This document shows positions 1 to 10,084 of a DNA stretch of 64,000 nucleotides, piece after piece. The position numbers and the translations under genes are program-made. The notes under the pieces were generated by a model. It searched no databases, had not been told where the DNA came from, and saw only the letters and a program-made list of their open reading frames with translations. Origin of the DNA: Symsagittifera roscoffensis (lineage: Eukaryota > Xenacoelomorpha > Acoela > Convolutidae). How positions within the stretch are numbered: position 1 is the first letter of the stretch; every line of letters starts with the position of its first letter. The stretch spans positions 19,806,714 to 19,870,713 of the forward strand of contig NC_087068.1 in the NCBI RefSeq assembly GCF_963678635.1, written 5' to 3'.

Positions 1-663
1 CGTGGATATCTTGACTATAATGTAGTCTATTGAGTGCCCAACTGTGGAGTCGGTTACTTTCTTGTTGTTGTCCAAATAATGGTGGGGGTGCTGTGAATGT
101 ATTCCAATCTAATCTTAAAGGGATATTTGTTGATGATTGGTCTCGATATCTAGCGTCGAGGTTATTTGGAAAATTTAAAGGAAAAGGTGTCGGTGAAATT
201 TGGCTTAATGATGGTGTTGATGGTAGCGATAATATTTCTGGTAGTGATGATGATTTTGTTGTATCCGTAAAAATATCTATTGGGTCGTTTACTAAGTTTG
301 GTTCACCTTGTGTAAATGAGTGCGTTGTCCAATATGGTAGTCGTGCTGTGAGATTGGGGGGTTAAAGGGATTTTCACGTATTTGTTCAGATGTCGGTGTT
401 GAATCGAATGAGGGTATACTTGAGGTGCTACGTTGTGAAAGGAGTGGGGGAGATTCTGGTAATGTACTATTTGGGTTTTCTGGGGTAATTGGTGTTGGTA
501 ATTGGGGTATGTCAAAATGAACTCGGGGGGTTTGAAAATTTCTATTTCGTCGTGGATGTATAATTTGTCTATTTATTTCAACTGTATTTTGGTTTTGACT
601 AATGTTTCTTGTTCTACTTAATTTTTTGTGGTAATGTTGGGTACAAGTTATATGTTGGTTCAC
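1..663 (-). pseudogene. Proline/serine-rich part of the third ORF of copy A, frameshifted, runs off the left edge
   Basis: On the minus strand a proline- and serine-rich frame is open from 663 to 292. A second frame in the same style is open from about 315 to base 1 and beyond, so one frameshift near 292-315 appears to split a single protein. Just upstream (about 664-840) another frame is also proline/threonine-rich and ends in a stop at about 620, a further frame break. Composition (short PTP, TPSL, PPPL runs) suggests a disordered or cytoplasmic tail. Its position after integrase is where an env or third ORF sits in gypsy-type elements. I see no fusion peptide, furin site or conserved cysteine pattern, so an env origin is inference only. 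Confidence 0.5.
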
Positions 664-879
664 TTAGGGGTGCCTGTCGCTGAACTGGTTCCAATGGTTC
701 AGATAAGCGAGCGTGTCGTTCTTCAAAAGTGTATGGGTTATCTTGGAAAAAAATTCGTGTAGATGTTTGGGGGTTTTGGGTAGTTGTAGGTATTGTCGGG
801 TTTTCTTGGGATGATGTCGGTGAGAACTGATCTGTGATTGTTGGTTAGCAATTTTTGAAAGTATTTTGATTGATTTTTT

Positions 880-1068
880 CTATTGGAAAAATTTATGTTT
901 ATTGTAGTATTCTTCAATGAAAAGAATTAAAAGGATTGTTGCTAAAGCGAATGTGATTATTGCCTTTTTTATACATTTGCACATTGTCAATATTAGGGAT
1001 GATAAAAATGTTATAAAAATTACAAATAGTAAAAAAATATCTGTTCTACTAAAAATTGTTCGTGTCAT
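880..1068 (-). pseudogene. Short hydrophobic ORF in the post-integrase region of copy A
   Basis: A 62-codon minus-strand frame whose residues 10-50 are almost entirely hydrophobic (motifs such as LLFVIFITFL and LATILLILF), enough for one or two membrane segments. Its ATG overlaps the TGA of an upstream hydrophobic frame (about 1069-1310) as ATGA. The two could be one membrane protein split by a frameshift. The place in the element fits the transmembrane part of an env-like protein, but no family motif confirms this. It may also be chance in a T-rich stretch. Confidence 0.35.
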
Positions 1069-2021
1069 TTAAATAAACTTTGGGTTATCGTACTTGTGAA
1101 TATGGTCAATGATTTGGGAAAGTTGGAGATATATTTCAAATGGGAGTAGAAAATTTTAAAAATGTTGCAAAAAATGATTAAAATTATTATAAAAGCTTCA
1201 AAGGTATCAAATAGAAATGCGAATAAAAGTTGAAGTATTATGAAAAAGTTTATGAAAATGTTGAAAATTTTATTTTTAAAAAAATTGACTGATTGAGAGA
1301 AGAGAATTTAAGAAATGATTTCTTAGTCGAATATTTTTTGTTTTTTGAGGCGAGATTCAAGTGTGGTCGAGTTATTTATTGATTTTTTGACAAGTGGGTT
1401 GATTTTTGTGAAAAGTTGTTGGGGGCTAACTTTATGGTGTTTGGGAGGTCTTCTTTGCTTTATTTTTATTTGTCAGATGATCTGGGGTATTTTTGAGATT
1501 TTTGTACTTTAAGCCAAATGAATACGGTCGTATTTTTACTTTAGGCTAATTTATCATTTGTGATTGGAGGGTTTTTGAGGTCTAAGTTGGGAAATTATTG
1601 TTGATCTTTGCGTTATTAGATAAGGGAGGGTTATGATATTATGGTGGTATTTATTTTAGTTGTCAAGTTTGAGCGGTTTGCTTATTTTTGACCTGGAGGT
1701 TGTAAAGTTATAGTTAGAGATATGCCTGGAGTTTAAAATCTTTCGTCTAATAGGTTGGTGTTATAGTTATAGAAGGTGACGGATTGAATGAATCCTATTG
1801 GCTGAAGCTGAACTAGAATTGTTGCGTGTTTTGTCAGCATGTTATTTTGAAAAATGAAAGTTCAATATGATCCAGAGGTGCAAGGATGATTAATTTTAAA
1901 ATTAAAGTTGTTTTTGAAATTCAACTTTCTTTAATATTTTAGATTGGGGGATGAATGTTTTGTAGTTTTAACGTGGTTGATTTCTAAGTCGTGATGATTT
2001 TCTATGTTTTGATTTTTCTAC
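1069..2021 (-). other. Degenerate interval between integrase and the hydrophobic ORF of copy A
   Basis: No long frame survives. Near the integrase end the minus strand keeps a lysine/arginine-rich reading (about 1920-2020), plausibly the very end of pol. A short frame starting near 1841 with ATG (about 28 codons, stop near 1735) could be the remnant start of the third ORF. The rest has stops in all frames at ordinary spacing. A strongly hydrophobic open stretch returns at about 1069-1310. Confidence 0.4.
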
Positions 2022-2504
2022 TTATTCTTGTGGTAGAATTTTTTCTATCAATTTCCTATTTTTTCTTTCTTTTTGAGGTATTGTTTGATCTGATGTTTTT
2101 GTATTGTTTTGAATTGTAGTTGGTTTTGTATTTTGTTTTTCATGATGAATGTTGTGTTGTTCATCTATTTCTTTTTCCGTATGTGGATGATTTTGAATAA
2201 ATTTTAAACCTGTGAAAGAATATAATTTAGTTAATTCGCGTAGGGCGTACTCTTTTGGGTAGTAGGGCAATAGATTGTTTCGATGTTGAACAGTTTCTTT
2301 TTGATTTGAATCGGTGAGTTTATACGTTAAGTCAGTGGGTTTGGCAATTATTTGGTATGGTCCTTTTCGAAGTGGTTGTAATTTTTTAGAAATTCCTTTT
2401 TGTGTATTAAAGTTAGGTTTTAAGACAAATGTTCCAATTTTTAAGTCTGTGGCTGGTGTAAAACGTGAATTAATTTGGTCGTTAATATTTTGCCTTTGTA
2501 ACAA
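2022..2504 (-). pseudogene. Integrase C-terminal domain with GPY/F motif (copy A)
   Basis: A 160-codon minus-strand frame. Residues about 20-75 read as the GPY/F module of Ty3/gypsy and retroviral integrases: a KIGTFVLKP start, then KLQPLRKGPYQII with the hallmark GPY, then a strand ending HRNNLLPYYPKE. This module binds DNA or chromatin and helps multimerisation. The remaining 80 residues are K/E/Q/N/T-rich and probably disordered. It is separated from the integrase core by a short frame break at about 2505-2547. No chromodomain signature is visible. Confidence 0.8.
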
Positions 2505-2547
2505 TTTTTTTGTAATTTTTTGGTAAATTTCATTGTGTTTTTTATCT

Positions 2548-3417
2548 CTATTTAAAAGTGTGTGTGCCGGAGGCTAATTTAAGAATTTGTGGGTGATGAA
2601 AATGATCTTCATCGTGTTTGTGCAAAGGTAGGTTATAACAAATTGAATCTTTATTTGGTTGGCAATATCCTTGTGTATTTTTATGACAATTTGCTGTAAA
2701 CATAATTGGTTTACGTGGTTTTTGATTAAAAACCATTTCGTATGGTGACATTCCTAGAGTTGTCGTGATTTGTGAATTAAATGCTAAGGGAAATAATTTA
2801 ACATCTGCTGACCATTCTGTGTATTTTATATCATTTCCATTTATGATACATCTGAGATAATCTTGTAGTGAACGGTTCATACCTTCGACTAAACCGTTTG
2901 TCCAAGGTGCATGAGATGTACGTGGTTTATGTTTGATGTTATATAAGTGGCATAGTGTTATGATTTCATTATTTATGAATTCTGTACCGTTGTTTGTAAC
3001 TAAGATTTCGGGTAATCCGAATTTAGCTATCCAGTGTTCATAAATTGTCGTGTAAGCATAATAAGCATTAGAAATTGGTACCGGGTTGAGTGCTACATAA
3101 AGTGTAAATGCGTCAACAATTACCATAACGTAGGAATTTCCTTCTGAGGATGGTGAAATGGGTCCTTTTGTATCAAATGAAATGCGATGGTTAAAATATA
3201 AACGTTGTCCTTTAAAATCTTGTTTTTGTGCTATTTGTTTTTGATTTGGATAAGGTTTATTTAGTTGACATACAGTACAAACATTGCATAGAACTTTTAT
3301 CCAAATTGGTGCATTTGGGAAATAAAAATTTTGTGTAAAGTTTGAGTATGTTTTCTCTGATCCGGAGTGTCCATTAGTATTTTGTGTATGTGAGATGTTA
3401 AAAGCTATTAATATCAA
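2548..3417 (-). pseudogene. Integrase zinc-binding and catalytic core (copy A)
   Basis: The frame opens inside the HHCC zinc domain (His pair near residues 10-17, then CTVCQ) and covers the RNase H-fold core. The first acidic residue lies in FDTKGP (about 3172-3174). The second position reads TNNGTEF where the family has TDNG, so the catalytic Asp is Asn (codon 2992-2994). The Glu lies in LVEGMN, with exactly 35 residues between the second and third positions, the DD35E spacing. Without the second Asp it should be catalytically dead. The GMSPYE motif typical of Ty3/gypsy integrases follows. The frame stops at 2548 before the GPY/F module. Confidence 0.88.
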
Positions 3418-3794
3418 ACTTAAAGGAAGACAGGGAACTTTAGAATCATCTAATTGATATTCTAAAAGATTTGTATTGTCATTGATTGCTGTGTTATTAA
3501 ATTTTCGGAAATATCAGAGGAGTGTTTTATTTCCTAAAATTGTGGTATCTGCTTTTACGGGCTTAGTTTTGTATTTGTGCCATGATTTTAATTGTTTTAT
3601 TACTGGATGGAGGTTTTGATATTGCAAGTGGGTCATGGAGGTCAAAAACTTGATTTATTGTGTATTTTGAATCATTTGTTTGTGGTCCTGATAAATTTAT
3701 TTTATCATTTAGATTTTCTTTTTTAATTAATGGAAAAAGGTCTTTTTTATGCGGGTGGTGTTTTATTCTTTTTTGTTGAGTGTTATTTTTTTAT
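3418..3794 (-). pseudogene. Frame-broken linker between RNase H and integrase (copy A)
   Basis: No frame is intact here, but the DNA aligns with the better preserved segments at 13008-13367 and 14329-14689 of copy B. Those encode the tether between RNase H and the integrase zinc domain. Copy A carries small indels and stops. It belongs to pol and has no independent gene. Confidence 0.7.
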
Positions 3795-4112
3795 CTATTG
3801 TGAGTATGGAATTGGTTTAAAAGTTGATGTGCCTAGTAAGTCAACTTCGTAGTGATTATTCTGGCAATCTAAGTAGAGTGGGAAATGTTGTAGGTTATTT
3901 ATCTGTGATTGATCAATATCAGTTTTCACTGCGTATTTACATTCTAATCGGGGCGATGTTTCATCTTTTGCGAGATAAAATTTAATATTTTGTGGTATTT
4001 CAACTGTAGTTTTTCGTGTGAGTAGTTCAGGTGGCGTATTTCTACTTAATGTATCTGGTAATGCAAGGTTTTTTCCTGCTGTCCAAACTATATGTAAGTT
4101 TGGAAATTTCAT
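3795..4112 (-). pseudogene. C-terminal RNase H piece and tether (copy A)
   Basis: The 105-codon frame begins in the last part of RNase H. It shows the closing motif ALPDTLSR, whose Asp is the fourth catalytic acidic residue in Ty3/gypsy RNase H, about 20 residues from the frame start. The remaining 80 residues are the tether toward integrase. It is separated from the RT/RNase H frame (4152-5033) by a short break at 4113-4151. The same segment is present twice in copy B and once, intact, at the right edge in copy D. Confidence 0.82.
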
Positions 4113-4151
4113 AAGAATTAGTTGAAATCTATAAACTCTATGATTTGGATT

Positions 4152-5033
4152 CTACTTTTGTGTACAGAGAAAAATAATTTGTTTGTGATCTGTGAATAGA
4201 ACTGTTGGGTGTTTTGATCCAAGTATCAGAAATTCATATTCTGTAAGTGTATAAATAAGAGCTGTACATTCTCTCATTAGAGTTGAGAGTCGTACCTCTG
4301 CTTGAGTGAATAATCGGGAATTTGCTGATATAAGGTTCATTTTATTTGTACTACTGTGTGATTGTAGTAATGCTGCTCCGATGCCAAAATTTGAAGCATC
4401 GCACATTGCATAGAATGGTTGAATTGGATCTGGAATTGTGCTTGAAATTTGTTCAGTTAAAAGTTTTTTAATTTCTTCAAATCGTGTTTGATGTTCACTG
4501 GTCCATTCAAAGTTATTTTGTTGTCTGAGGATATTATAGAAGGGTCTTAAGTATAATTGCATTTTATAAACGTATTTGCTTAAGAAATTTAACATTCCAA
4601 GGAATTCTTGGATTTTCTTTTTGTTTGTTGGTGGCTGAAGTTTTTGAATAGCATCAATGCGTGATTTTAATGGGGTGATAGTGTTTCGTTCAATATTATG
4701 TCCCAAAAAATTAACTCGTGTTAGAAAGAAGTGTGATTTATCGAGAGCGGCCTTCAGATTTTGGTTCTGAAGTATTTTATGATAATGTTCTAAAACTGTA
4801 AACAATTCTTCTTTAGTTTGTGATTTCATAAAAACATCGTCTAAATAGGTGATTGCGTTTTTCTTGAGTATTAGTGATCTAAAAAATTTACTCATAAAAG
4901 CTGAAAAAGCTGCTGGTCCTATGGATATTCCATAGAATAAGCGGTTAAATTCATATTGTTGATTTCCATTAACAAACTGTGTTAAACGTCGTGATTGTTC
5001 ATCTAGTGGCATTTGATTGTATGCACTATTCAT
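4152..5033 (-). pseudogene. Reverse transcriptase palm/thumb and RNase H (copy A)
   Basis: The 293-codon frame starts within RT at MNSAYNQMPL, just after the first catalytic Asp, and contains the YLDD active site (about 4835-4847). Thumb motifs FLGHNI and FLGMLNFLSKY follow. RNase H is recognisable by CDASNFGIG, RECTA and FTDHK, each carrying a catalytic acidic residue. It ends in a premature stop just after the FTDHK motif. The motif set is that of Ty3/gypsy RT-RNase H. Copy D has the full uninterrupted equivalent at 62400-64000. Confidence 0.9.
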
Positions 5034-5216
5034 ATCTGCGGTTGTAAAGTATTTTCCATTAATCTTTGATAAGATAACTTGTATTGGTTCAATAGGCCAA
5101 TTGCATTTTGATTCATCAATTAGTGAATTGAGATATCTAGCGTCTAAAACTATTTTTAGTGATTCGCCTTTTGCTAAAATGATAACAGGGTTGATAAAAG
5201 TGTTACCTTTTGGTTG

Positions 5217-5798
5217 TTATTCCTTATTTACTGGTGAAATAATTTTGTATTGCTCTAAGATGTCAAGTAATCTATTTACTTTGTCGTGTAAGTGAATTGG
5301 TACTTTACTGGCTCTTTGTTTTTTGAAAACTGCGTTGGGTTTTAACGGTAGATGTAGTGATGAACTGATTTTTCCAACGTCAAATTTTGATGTTGAGCAG
5401 ACTGTTGAATAATTTAACAGTTGTTTAGCTAATTTGTCAAATTCATCTTGTGTTATTTGTGAGTGTTGAAAATTAAACATTGTTAAAAACGTTTGTTGTT
5501 CTTTTGTGTAATTTGTTACATTGAATGTCGGTTTAAAATATGGTGTTTTTGTGAAATAATCTGTGTTTCTTTTTTCATTACTTATTATATTTTATATGGA
5601 TAATTCTTCGTCAAGAATTGTTGATTGGCAAATATCTAATAATTGTATTATATTATTAACGCGGTAGGCTACTTCATATATGGGTGAGATTGTAGCGTTT
5701 GTTTCACAATATCCTAAGAGTCCTAAGGGTAATGTTACTTGATATGGTGTATTGTTATACACGTGTAACGAAATGATGTCGGAATTCGTGTTTTTCAA
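5217..5798 (-). pseudogene. Protease-RT linker and RT N-terminus (copy A), broken
   Basis: Two short frames, 5592-5798 and 5217-5480, match the continuous reading of copy D at about 62140-62740. The left frame ends in a TAA (about 5215-5220) where copy D has a glutamate codon, a clear nonsense mutation just before the conserved INPVIILAKGE block. A small break near 5481-5591 separates the frames. Together they cover the linker after protease and the fingers of RT. Confidence 0.8.
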
Positions 5799-5811
5799 AT
5801 ATTTAATAGAT

Positions 5812-5892
5812 GAGATCGTGATTTTGAAAAATTTGTGAATAGGTTTAAATTCGTGAGATCGTGATTTTGAAAAATTTGTGAATAGGTTTAAA
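5812..5892. repeat. Tandem duplication of about 42 bp inside pol of copy A
   Basis: A segment containing GATCGTGATTTTGAAAAATT, GTGAATAGGT and TTAAATT occurs twice in direct succession in copy A and once in copies B and D. It is a private slip-type duplication. It adds to the damage in the protease-RT linker. Confidence 0.85.
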
Positions 5893-5952
5893 TTTAAAAG
5901 TTGTTGTTTATTTTGACTTTTACCATACTGGTGAACTTGTTTTATTGAAAAA

Positions 5953-6252
5953 TTATTTCAGGTGTTTCCGTTGTTGATTGTAAATGGGGTAAAATTTTGA
6001 GAAGAATGGTGGTTGTTTGTTTAATCTTTGAAAAAATTTTAGAGCTGTATTTTTTGTTTTTGTGTACTTATCTTTGATTAGTATTTTACTATTTAAGATG
6101 TTGATTGTTGGTATATATTTAGATATAAATGGTATGCCAATGATATTGTGCTTATTATTTGTAATATGAAATGTTTGTTTAAACGGTCTGTTTAAAATTT
6201 TATTTTGTTCCATTGTTCTCGTGGGGAGAAGGAATAATTGGATTTTTTCCAT
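5953..6252 (-). pseudogene. C-terminal half of the retroelement protease and linker (copy A)
   Basis: A 99-codon frame that continues the protease after the frameshift near 6243-6248. In copy D the same sequence is in frame with the DSG-containing half. The GIPFISKYIPTINI segment near residues 40-55 occupies the position of the late protease strand. The frame ends where about 20 bp present in copy D have been lost. It overlaps the end of the upstream 1294-codon frame because of the frameshift. Confidence 0.8.
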
Positions 6253-9200
6253 AATTTACTAATGTTGATCCTTGTGCTGTTGCTAGTTTACTGGAGGTTT
6301 CAAGAGGCGTTAATTTTGGATGTAATGTTTTGATTTCATTCCATGTGGAAAAATTAATTATATTTGATTCTGCTCCTGAATCAATTAAAAAATCAATTTC
6401 AAGATCTGGTGGTTGAAATTCTTTGTTTCTTGGGCTTTCCAATAGAAATGGTATTGTCCAAATTTTTTCTCTGGGTTGTTCTTTATGTATATTTTGATAA
6501 ATATGATTTGTGTTTGAGCATTGTGTTTCACTTTTTTCATCGGGTTTAATTACTGTGTTTATTTCGTTTACTTTTTGTGTAGTTTGTGTAGTATCGGTGG
6601 GTCCTATATAGTAATTGTGAAGGAATTCCAATTGATTTTCATATATATGTGATGTAAAAGGTTGTTCATATATGACAGGTTCATAGTCGTTTTCCACTGT
6701 TATCATATTTACTGAGATAGTATTTTCTGTATCACTCTCTGTATCTGATGATTCACAATGTATATGATTTAGTTGTATTTCGTGATTTTCTGCGTCATCA
6801 ATACCTGGAGGGTCTGAAGTTGTTTGCACTTGATTATTGTGTATTTGATGTTTTGGTGTACTACTTCTGTATCGATGTCTAGAGTCAGGGTAGCGGTTAT
6901 TATTCCTATGTGGTGACTGGGAATATTTTCTGTATCTATTATTGTAACTTGAGTTTCGATTTTGTGAATTATTTTGTGATCTGTTTTGATAGTTATCATT
7001 TGATCTGTGATAATTCGATCTATTATATGAATTACTTCTTGATTGATTGTTCGGGTAATTCTGATTTCGATTGTTTGAATAACTTCTATTTCTATTATGT
7101 GAATAGTTTCTATTTCTATTGTACGATGAATTTCGTGATTGATTATTGGAATAGTGTCTATTCCCTGGGTTTGATTGGGAACTGGATCCAGAAACAAATT
7201 GTGTTGCATTGGAATTTGATCTTGAATAGTTAATTTGGTTATTTTGACTATTCGATCGGTTATAATTTTTTTGTGGAGAATTTCGTGTATTTCTTCCTTC
7301 TGGTGATCTTCCTCTATAACTTGAGTTATGTGGTGATTGATTCCTTGTGTAATTGGTGTTGTTCGGAAGTGGTTTTCCTGAACTGTTATTACTATATATA
7401 TTTTTGTTCGGTAGGCTTTGATCTTTTTTCATGTAATGATAGAACGATTTATTTGGTTCCTTATGCTTTTGAGGTTTATTCTGATTGTCTTGTTGTTTTT
7501 GTCTACACTCGGAGATACTGTGTCCGTATCGTCGGCAATAACTACACCATTTTTTAAAGGATGGTTTGCCTTTAAAATTTGGATGTTTTTCATAGATATT
7601 CAGTATTTCAGTGATTTTTTCAATTAAGTCTGTATCTGATTCCTGTATGTTATTTATATGTGTAGTGTTTGTTTCAACTCGATTAACATATTGTAGTTTT
7701 AGGTTTTTTGTTTCTTCGAGTTTCATTGTGATTTCGGCTTGTTCTCGTTTATCTACTAATTTTCGAAAATCTAAGTCTGGTTCTAGAATTGAGGAAGGAT
7801 GAGATGCTCTCTTTTTTATTGCTATTTTCCTTAATTGAGGTGGTAAGGTCATCATTAAAATTTCTGTCATTTTTGTGTTTTTATAATCATGTGTATTAAG
7901 TGAATATGCTTTTCGACTTAGAGTTTCGATACGTACTGCTAATTGTTTGATAGTTTCATTTAATAATCTTCGAATTTCATTACATAAAACTCTTTGGCGT
8001 TGTTTGTTTCTTTCAGAGTCAAACATTTTTGAAAATTCTTGTGTGAATCTTTTCCAATCTGATTTTTTTTCTATAGATAATACTGAAAACCTTTTTTGAG
8101 CTGCGCCATCTAGGGTTGTTTGTATTAGTGATGTGCGTCTATGTATCCAATTTTGATGTAGTGGCGTATTAATTGGTTCAGGTCCTATATTTAAAATTAA
8201 ATTTGCTGTTACTGCATTTAAATAATCTTCTACAAAATATTCAGGATGTGTTCCTGTGAATACCATCAGTGGTTTATTGGATGTTATTGATGATCCACCC
8301 ATGAGGTATGGATTCATTGTCATCTGTAGTGATTCTGCGGCATTTGGCATTTGCGAAATATTTGAAAGTTGATTTTTTGTTATTTCATGTTGCTGAAGGT
8401 AATATGGAAGCGGTATTTCATTTTGCATTTGAGTTGGTTGATAACAATGCATTGACATTGGGTTTTGTGGTTGTATTGGTTGAAAAGATTGTGTGTTAAA
8501 TGGGTTTTGTATATGCATTTGTTGTGGATTTTGTACATCTGTTGGGTTTTGTGGGTAAATTTTCATATTTTGAGATGGTTGAGGTTGTCGTGGTCTTTGT
8601 GTGCGATATTCTTTAGTGTATGGTGCAAAAATATCTGGTTGGTGATAGTCGTCTTCATCAGATGATAAATAGTTTGTATTATATGGTGTATATTGGTTAT
8701 TTTTATTTTTTTGGAAGAATGGGTAATTTTCACTATAATCCTGTGTAGGTTGTGGATTATCTGGAAAACTTACTGAATTGGTCGATGTTTTCGGGAGATT
8801 CCAATAATTGGAACATACGTGATTTAAATTTTGTGTTTTTTTTCGGGGAGGTTGGTTTGTTCTTAGTTTGTGAGCATAATTATAATTGTGTTCTGCAAAG
8901 GTGTTTCTTGTGAATGGTTTTTGTGTTTTTGACGGTGTTGTCATTGGTCTATAAGTTTGATAATCCATATGTGAATATTTTGGAGCAACCGAAGGTTTAA
9001 CGGTTGATTTTAAGGTTACTTGTGCCAATGAGGTATTTGTATTTCTTGGTGTTGTCAAATTTGGGTGTAATGGTGAAATACTTTGTTGTGTAGTTGTTGT
9101 TGTTTGGACGATTTCTTCATTTATGAAGTGTGATGGTGTTTGAATATCTTGTTGTGTAAGATTTCTAGTTCCATTAAGGTTTTCATTATGCATGACGGTC

Positions 9201-10084
9201 GAATTTAAACAGTTATTTCGCGTATCAGGTAAAAATGTATTATATTTTAATGGTGTTGCATCAATGGTTAATAGTATTAGTTTTACATAAACTCTCTGAT
9301 ACGATATTGTACTTATTGCTTGACTTGAGATAGCTTGTGGGATATTTAAAAATGTAGGATGAGACCATTCAGGGTCCCAAACGTAGTCTGATTGTTCTGA
9401 AAGGGCAGTATCGTCATTTGTATTTTGAGGTCTGAAATTTTTTCTTGCTTGTGAAATTAAATCTAAATTGTGGGTGAAATAATCTATTATGAACCATGCT
9501 AAAATTTTTTGTAAATCATGTTGAGTGTGTTGTGAAACATCATCTTTAGTGAAATTTTCTTTAGTTATAAGTAGAAATGTTGAAAATAATGCGATTTCAT
9601 TTCGTACTTTTGTATGTTTGGATGTTTCAGTTGGTGAGATACTTTGAAATTCTGTTTTTTCTAATATAGATATATAAGTATAAATTTTTGCAAAAACTTC
9701 GTTAGTGAATATGGAGTTTGCTCTTTGTGAATTATGATATTGTATGCTTTTGATATATTCTAGGAATACTTTTAAAAACTCTAATTCAGCGTCGTCTGTT
9801 TGAATTACATATTTGCGATGGGCTGTTTTGGTTGTGCTGAATTCTATGGTATAGATTCCATATTGTTGTGTTAGATTACATATGTCTTTCAAATAATGTT
9901 CAATAATTTGTCTTTTGATTTTTACATCTGGGAATTCTGCTTTGCATGGACTGATTCCGGGTTCAAACAAATTTACGAGTAAGTTCTTGCAAAAATCATG
10001 TTGACCTCTATCATGGGGTGAATCTATAAGAAAGGGGTAAACGGCTTCGTCATCTGGACTATCGTCACTTTGAGTGTGGCTCAT
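6200..10084 (-). CDS. gag: Gag with start of protease (copy A), 1294 codons, ends at a frameshift
   Basis: ATG at 10082-10084 aligns with the gag ATG of copy D, and the frame stays open for 1294 codons. Layout: an N-terminal domain of about 270 residues conserved among the copies, a Q/P/T/N-rich linker, then a capsid-like domain at about residues 615-800. That domain has the retrotransposon-gag signature GAAQK(R/W)FSVL followed by WKRFTQEFSKMF. Next come a CCHC knuckle (CSYCRRYGHSISEC), an N/R/S/Y-rich tail of about 200 residues, and the protease active-site motif DSGAES (about 6365-6382). An extra A in a run (six against five in copy D) near 6243-6248 shifts the frame, ending it 15 codons later. 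One capsid change is notable: the usual Trp of QKWFSVL is Arg here. Confidence 0.93.
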   Translation of the reverse strand: MSHTQSDDSPDDEAVYPFLIDSPHDRGQHDFCKNLLVNLFEPGISPCKAEFPDVKIKRQIIEHYLKDICNLTQQYGIYTIEFSTTKTAHRKYVIQTDDAELEFLKVFLEYIKSIQYHNSQRANSIFTNEVFAKIYTYISILEKTEFQSISPTETSKHTKVRNEIALFSTFLLITKENFTKDDVSQHTQHDLQKILAWFIIDYFTHNLDLISQARKNFRPQNTNDDTALSEQSDYVWDPEWSHPTFLNIPQAISSQAISTISYQRVYVKLILLTIDATPLKYNTFLPDTRNNCLNSTVMHNENLNGTRNLTQQDIQTPSHFINEEIVQTTTTTQQSISPLHPNLTTPRNTNTSLAQVTLKSTVKPSVAPKYSHMDYQTYRPMTTPSKTQKPFTRNTFAEHNYNYAHKLRTNQPPRKKTQNLNHVCSNYWNLPKTSTNSVSFPDNPQPTQDYSENYPFFQKNKNNQYTPYNTNYLSSDEDDYHQPDIFAPYTKEYRTQRPRQPQPSQNMKIYPQNPTDVQNPQQMHIQNPFNTQSFQPIQPQNPMSMHCYQPTQMQNEIPLPYYLQQHEITKNQLSNISQMPNAAESLQMTMNPYLMGGSSITSNKPLMVFTGTHPEYFVEDYLNAVTANLILNIGPEPINTPLHQNWIHRRTSLIQTTLDGAAQKRFSVLSIEKKSDWKRFTQEFSKMFDSERNKQRQRVLCNEIRRLLNETIKQLAVRIETLSRKAYSLNTHDYKNTKMTEILMMTLPPQLRKIAIKKRASHPSSILEPDLDFRKLVDKREQAEITMKLEETKNLKLQYVNRVETNTTHINNIQESDTDLIEKITEILNIYEKHPNFKGKPSFKKWCSYCRRYGHSISECRQKQQDNQNKPQKHKEPNKSFYHYMKKDQSLPNKNIYSNNSSGKPLPNNTNYTRNQSPHNSSYRGRSPEGRNTRNSPQKNYNRSNSQNNQINYSRSNSNATQFVSGSSSQSNPGNRHYSNNQSRNSSYNRNRNYSHNRNRSYSNNRNQNYPNNQSRSNSYNRSNYHRSNDNYQNRSQNNSQNRNSSYNNRYRKYSQSPHRNNNRYPDSRHRYRSSTPKHQIHNNQVQTTSDPPGIDDAENHEIQLNHIHCESSDTESDTENTISVNMITVENDYEPVIYEQPFTSHIYENQLEFLHNYYIGPTDTTQTTQKVNEINTVIKPDEKSETQCSNTNHIYQNIHKEQPREKIWTIPFLLESPRNKEFQPPDLEIDFLIDSGAESNIINFSTWNEIKTLHPKLTPLETSSKLATAQGSTLVNYGKNPIIPSPHENNGTK

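Noticed and set aside
30-365. A 111-codon plus-strand frame at the left edge
   Set aside because: It is antisense to the proline-rich third ORF of copy A, whose composition and position make better sense.
7273-8665. Several hydrophobic plus-strand frames within copy A
   Set aside because: Antisense shadows of the gag frame with CAA/AAT-rich codons.
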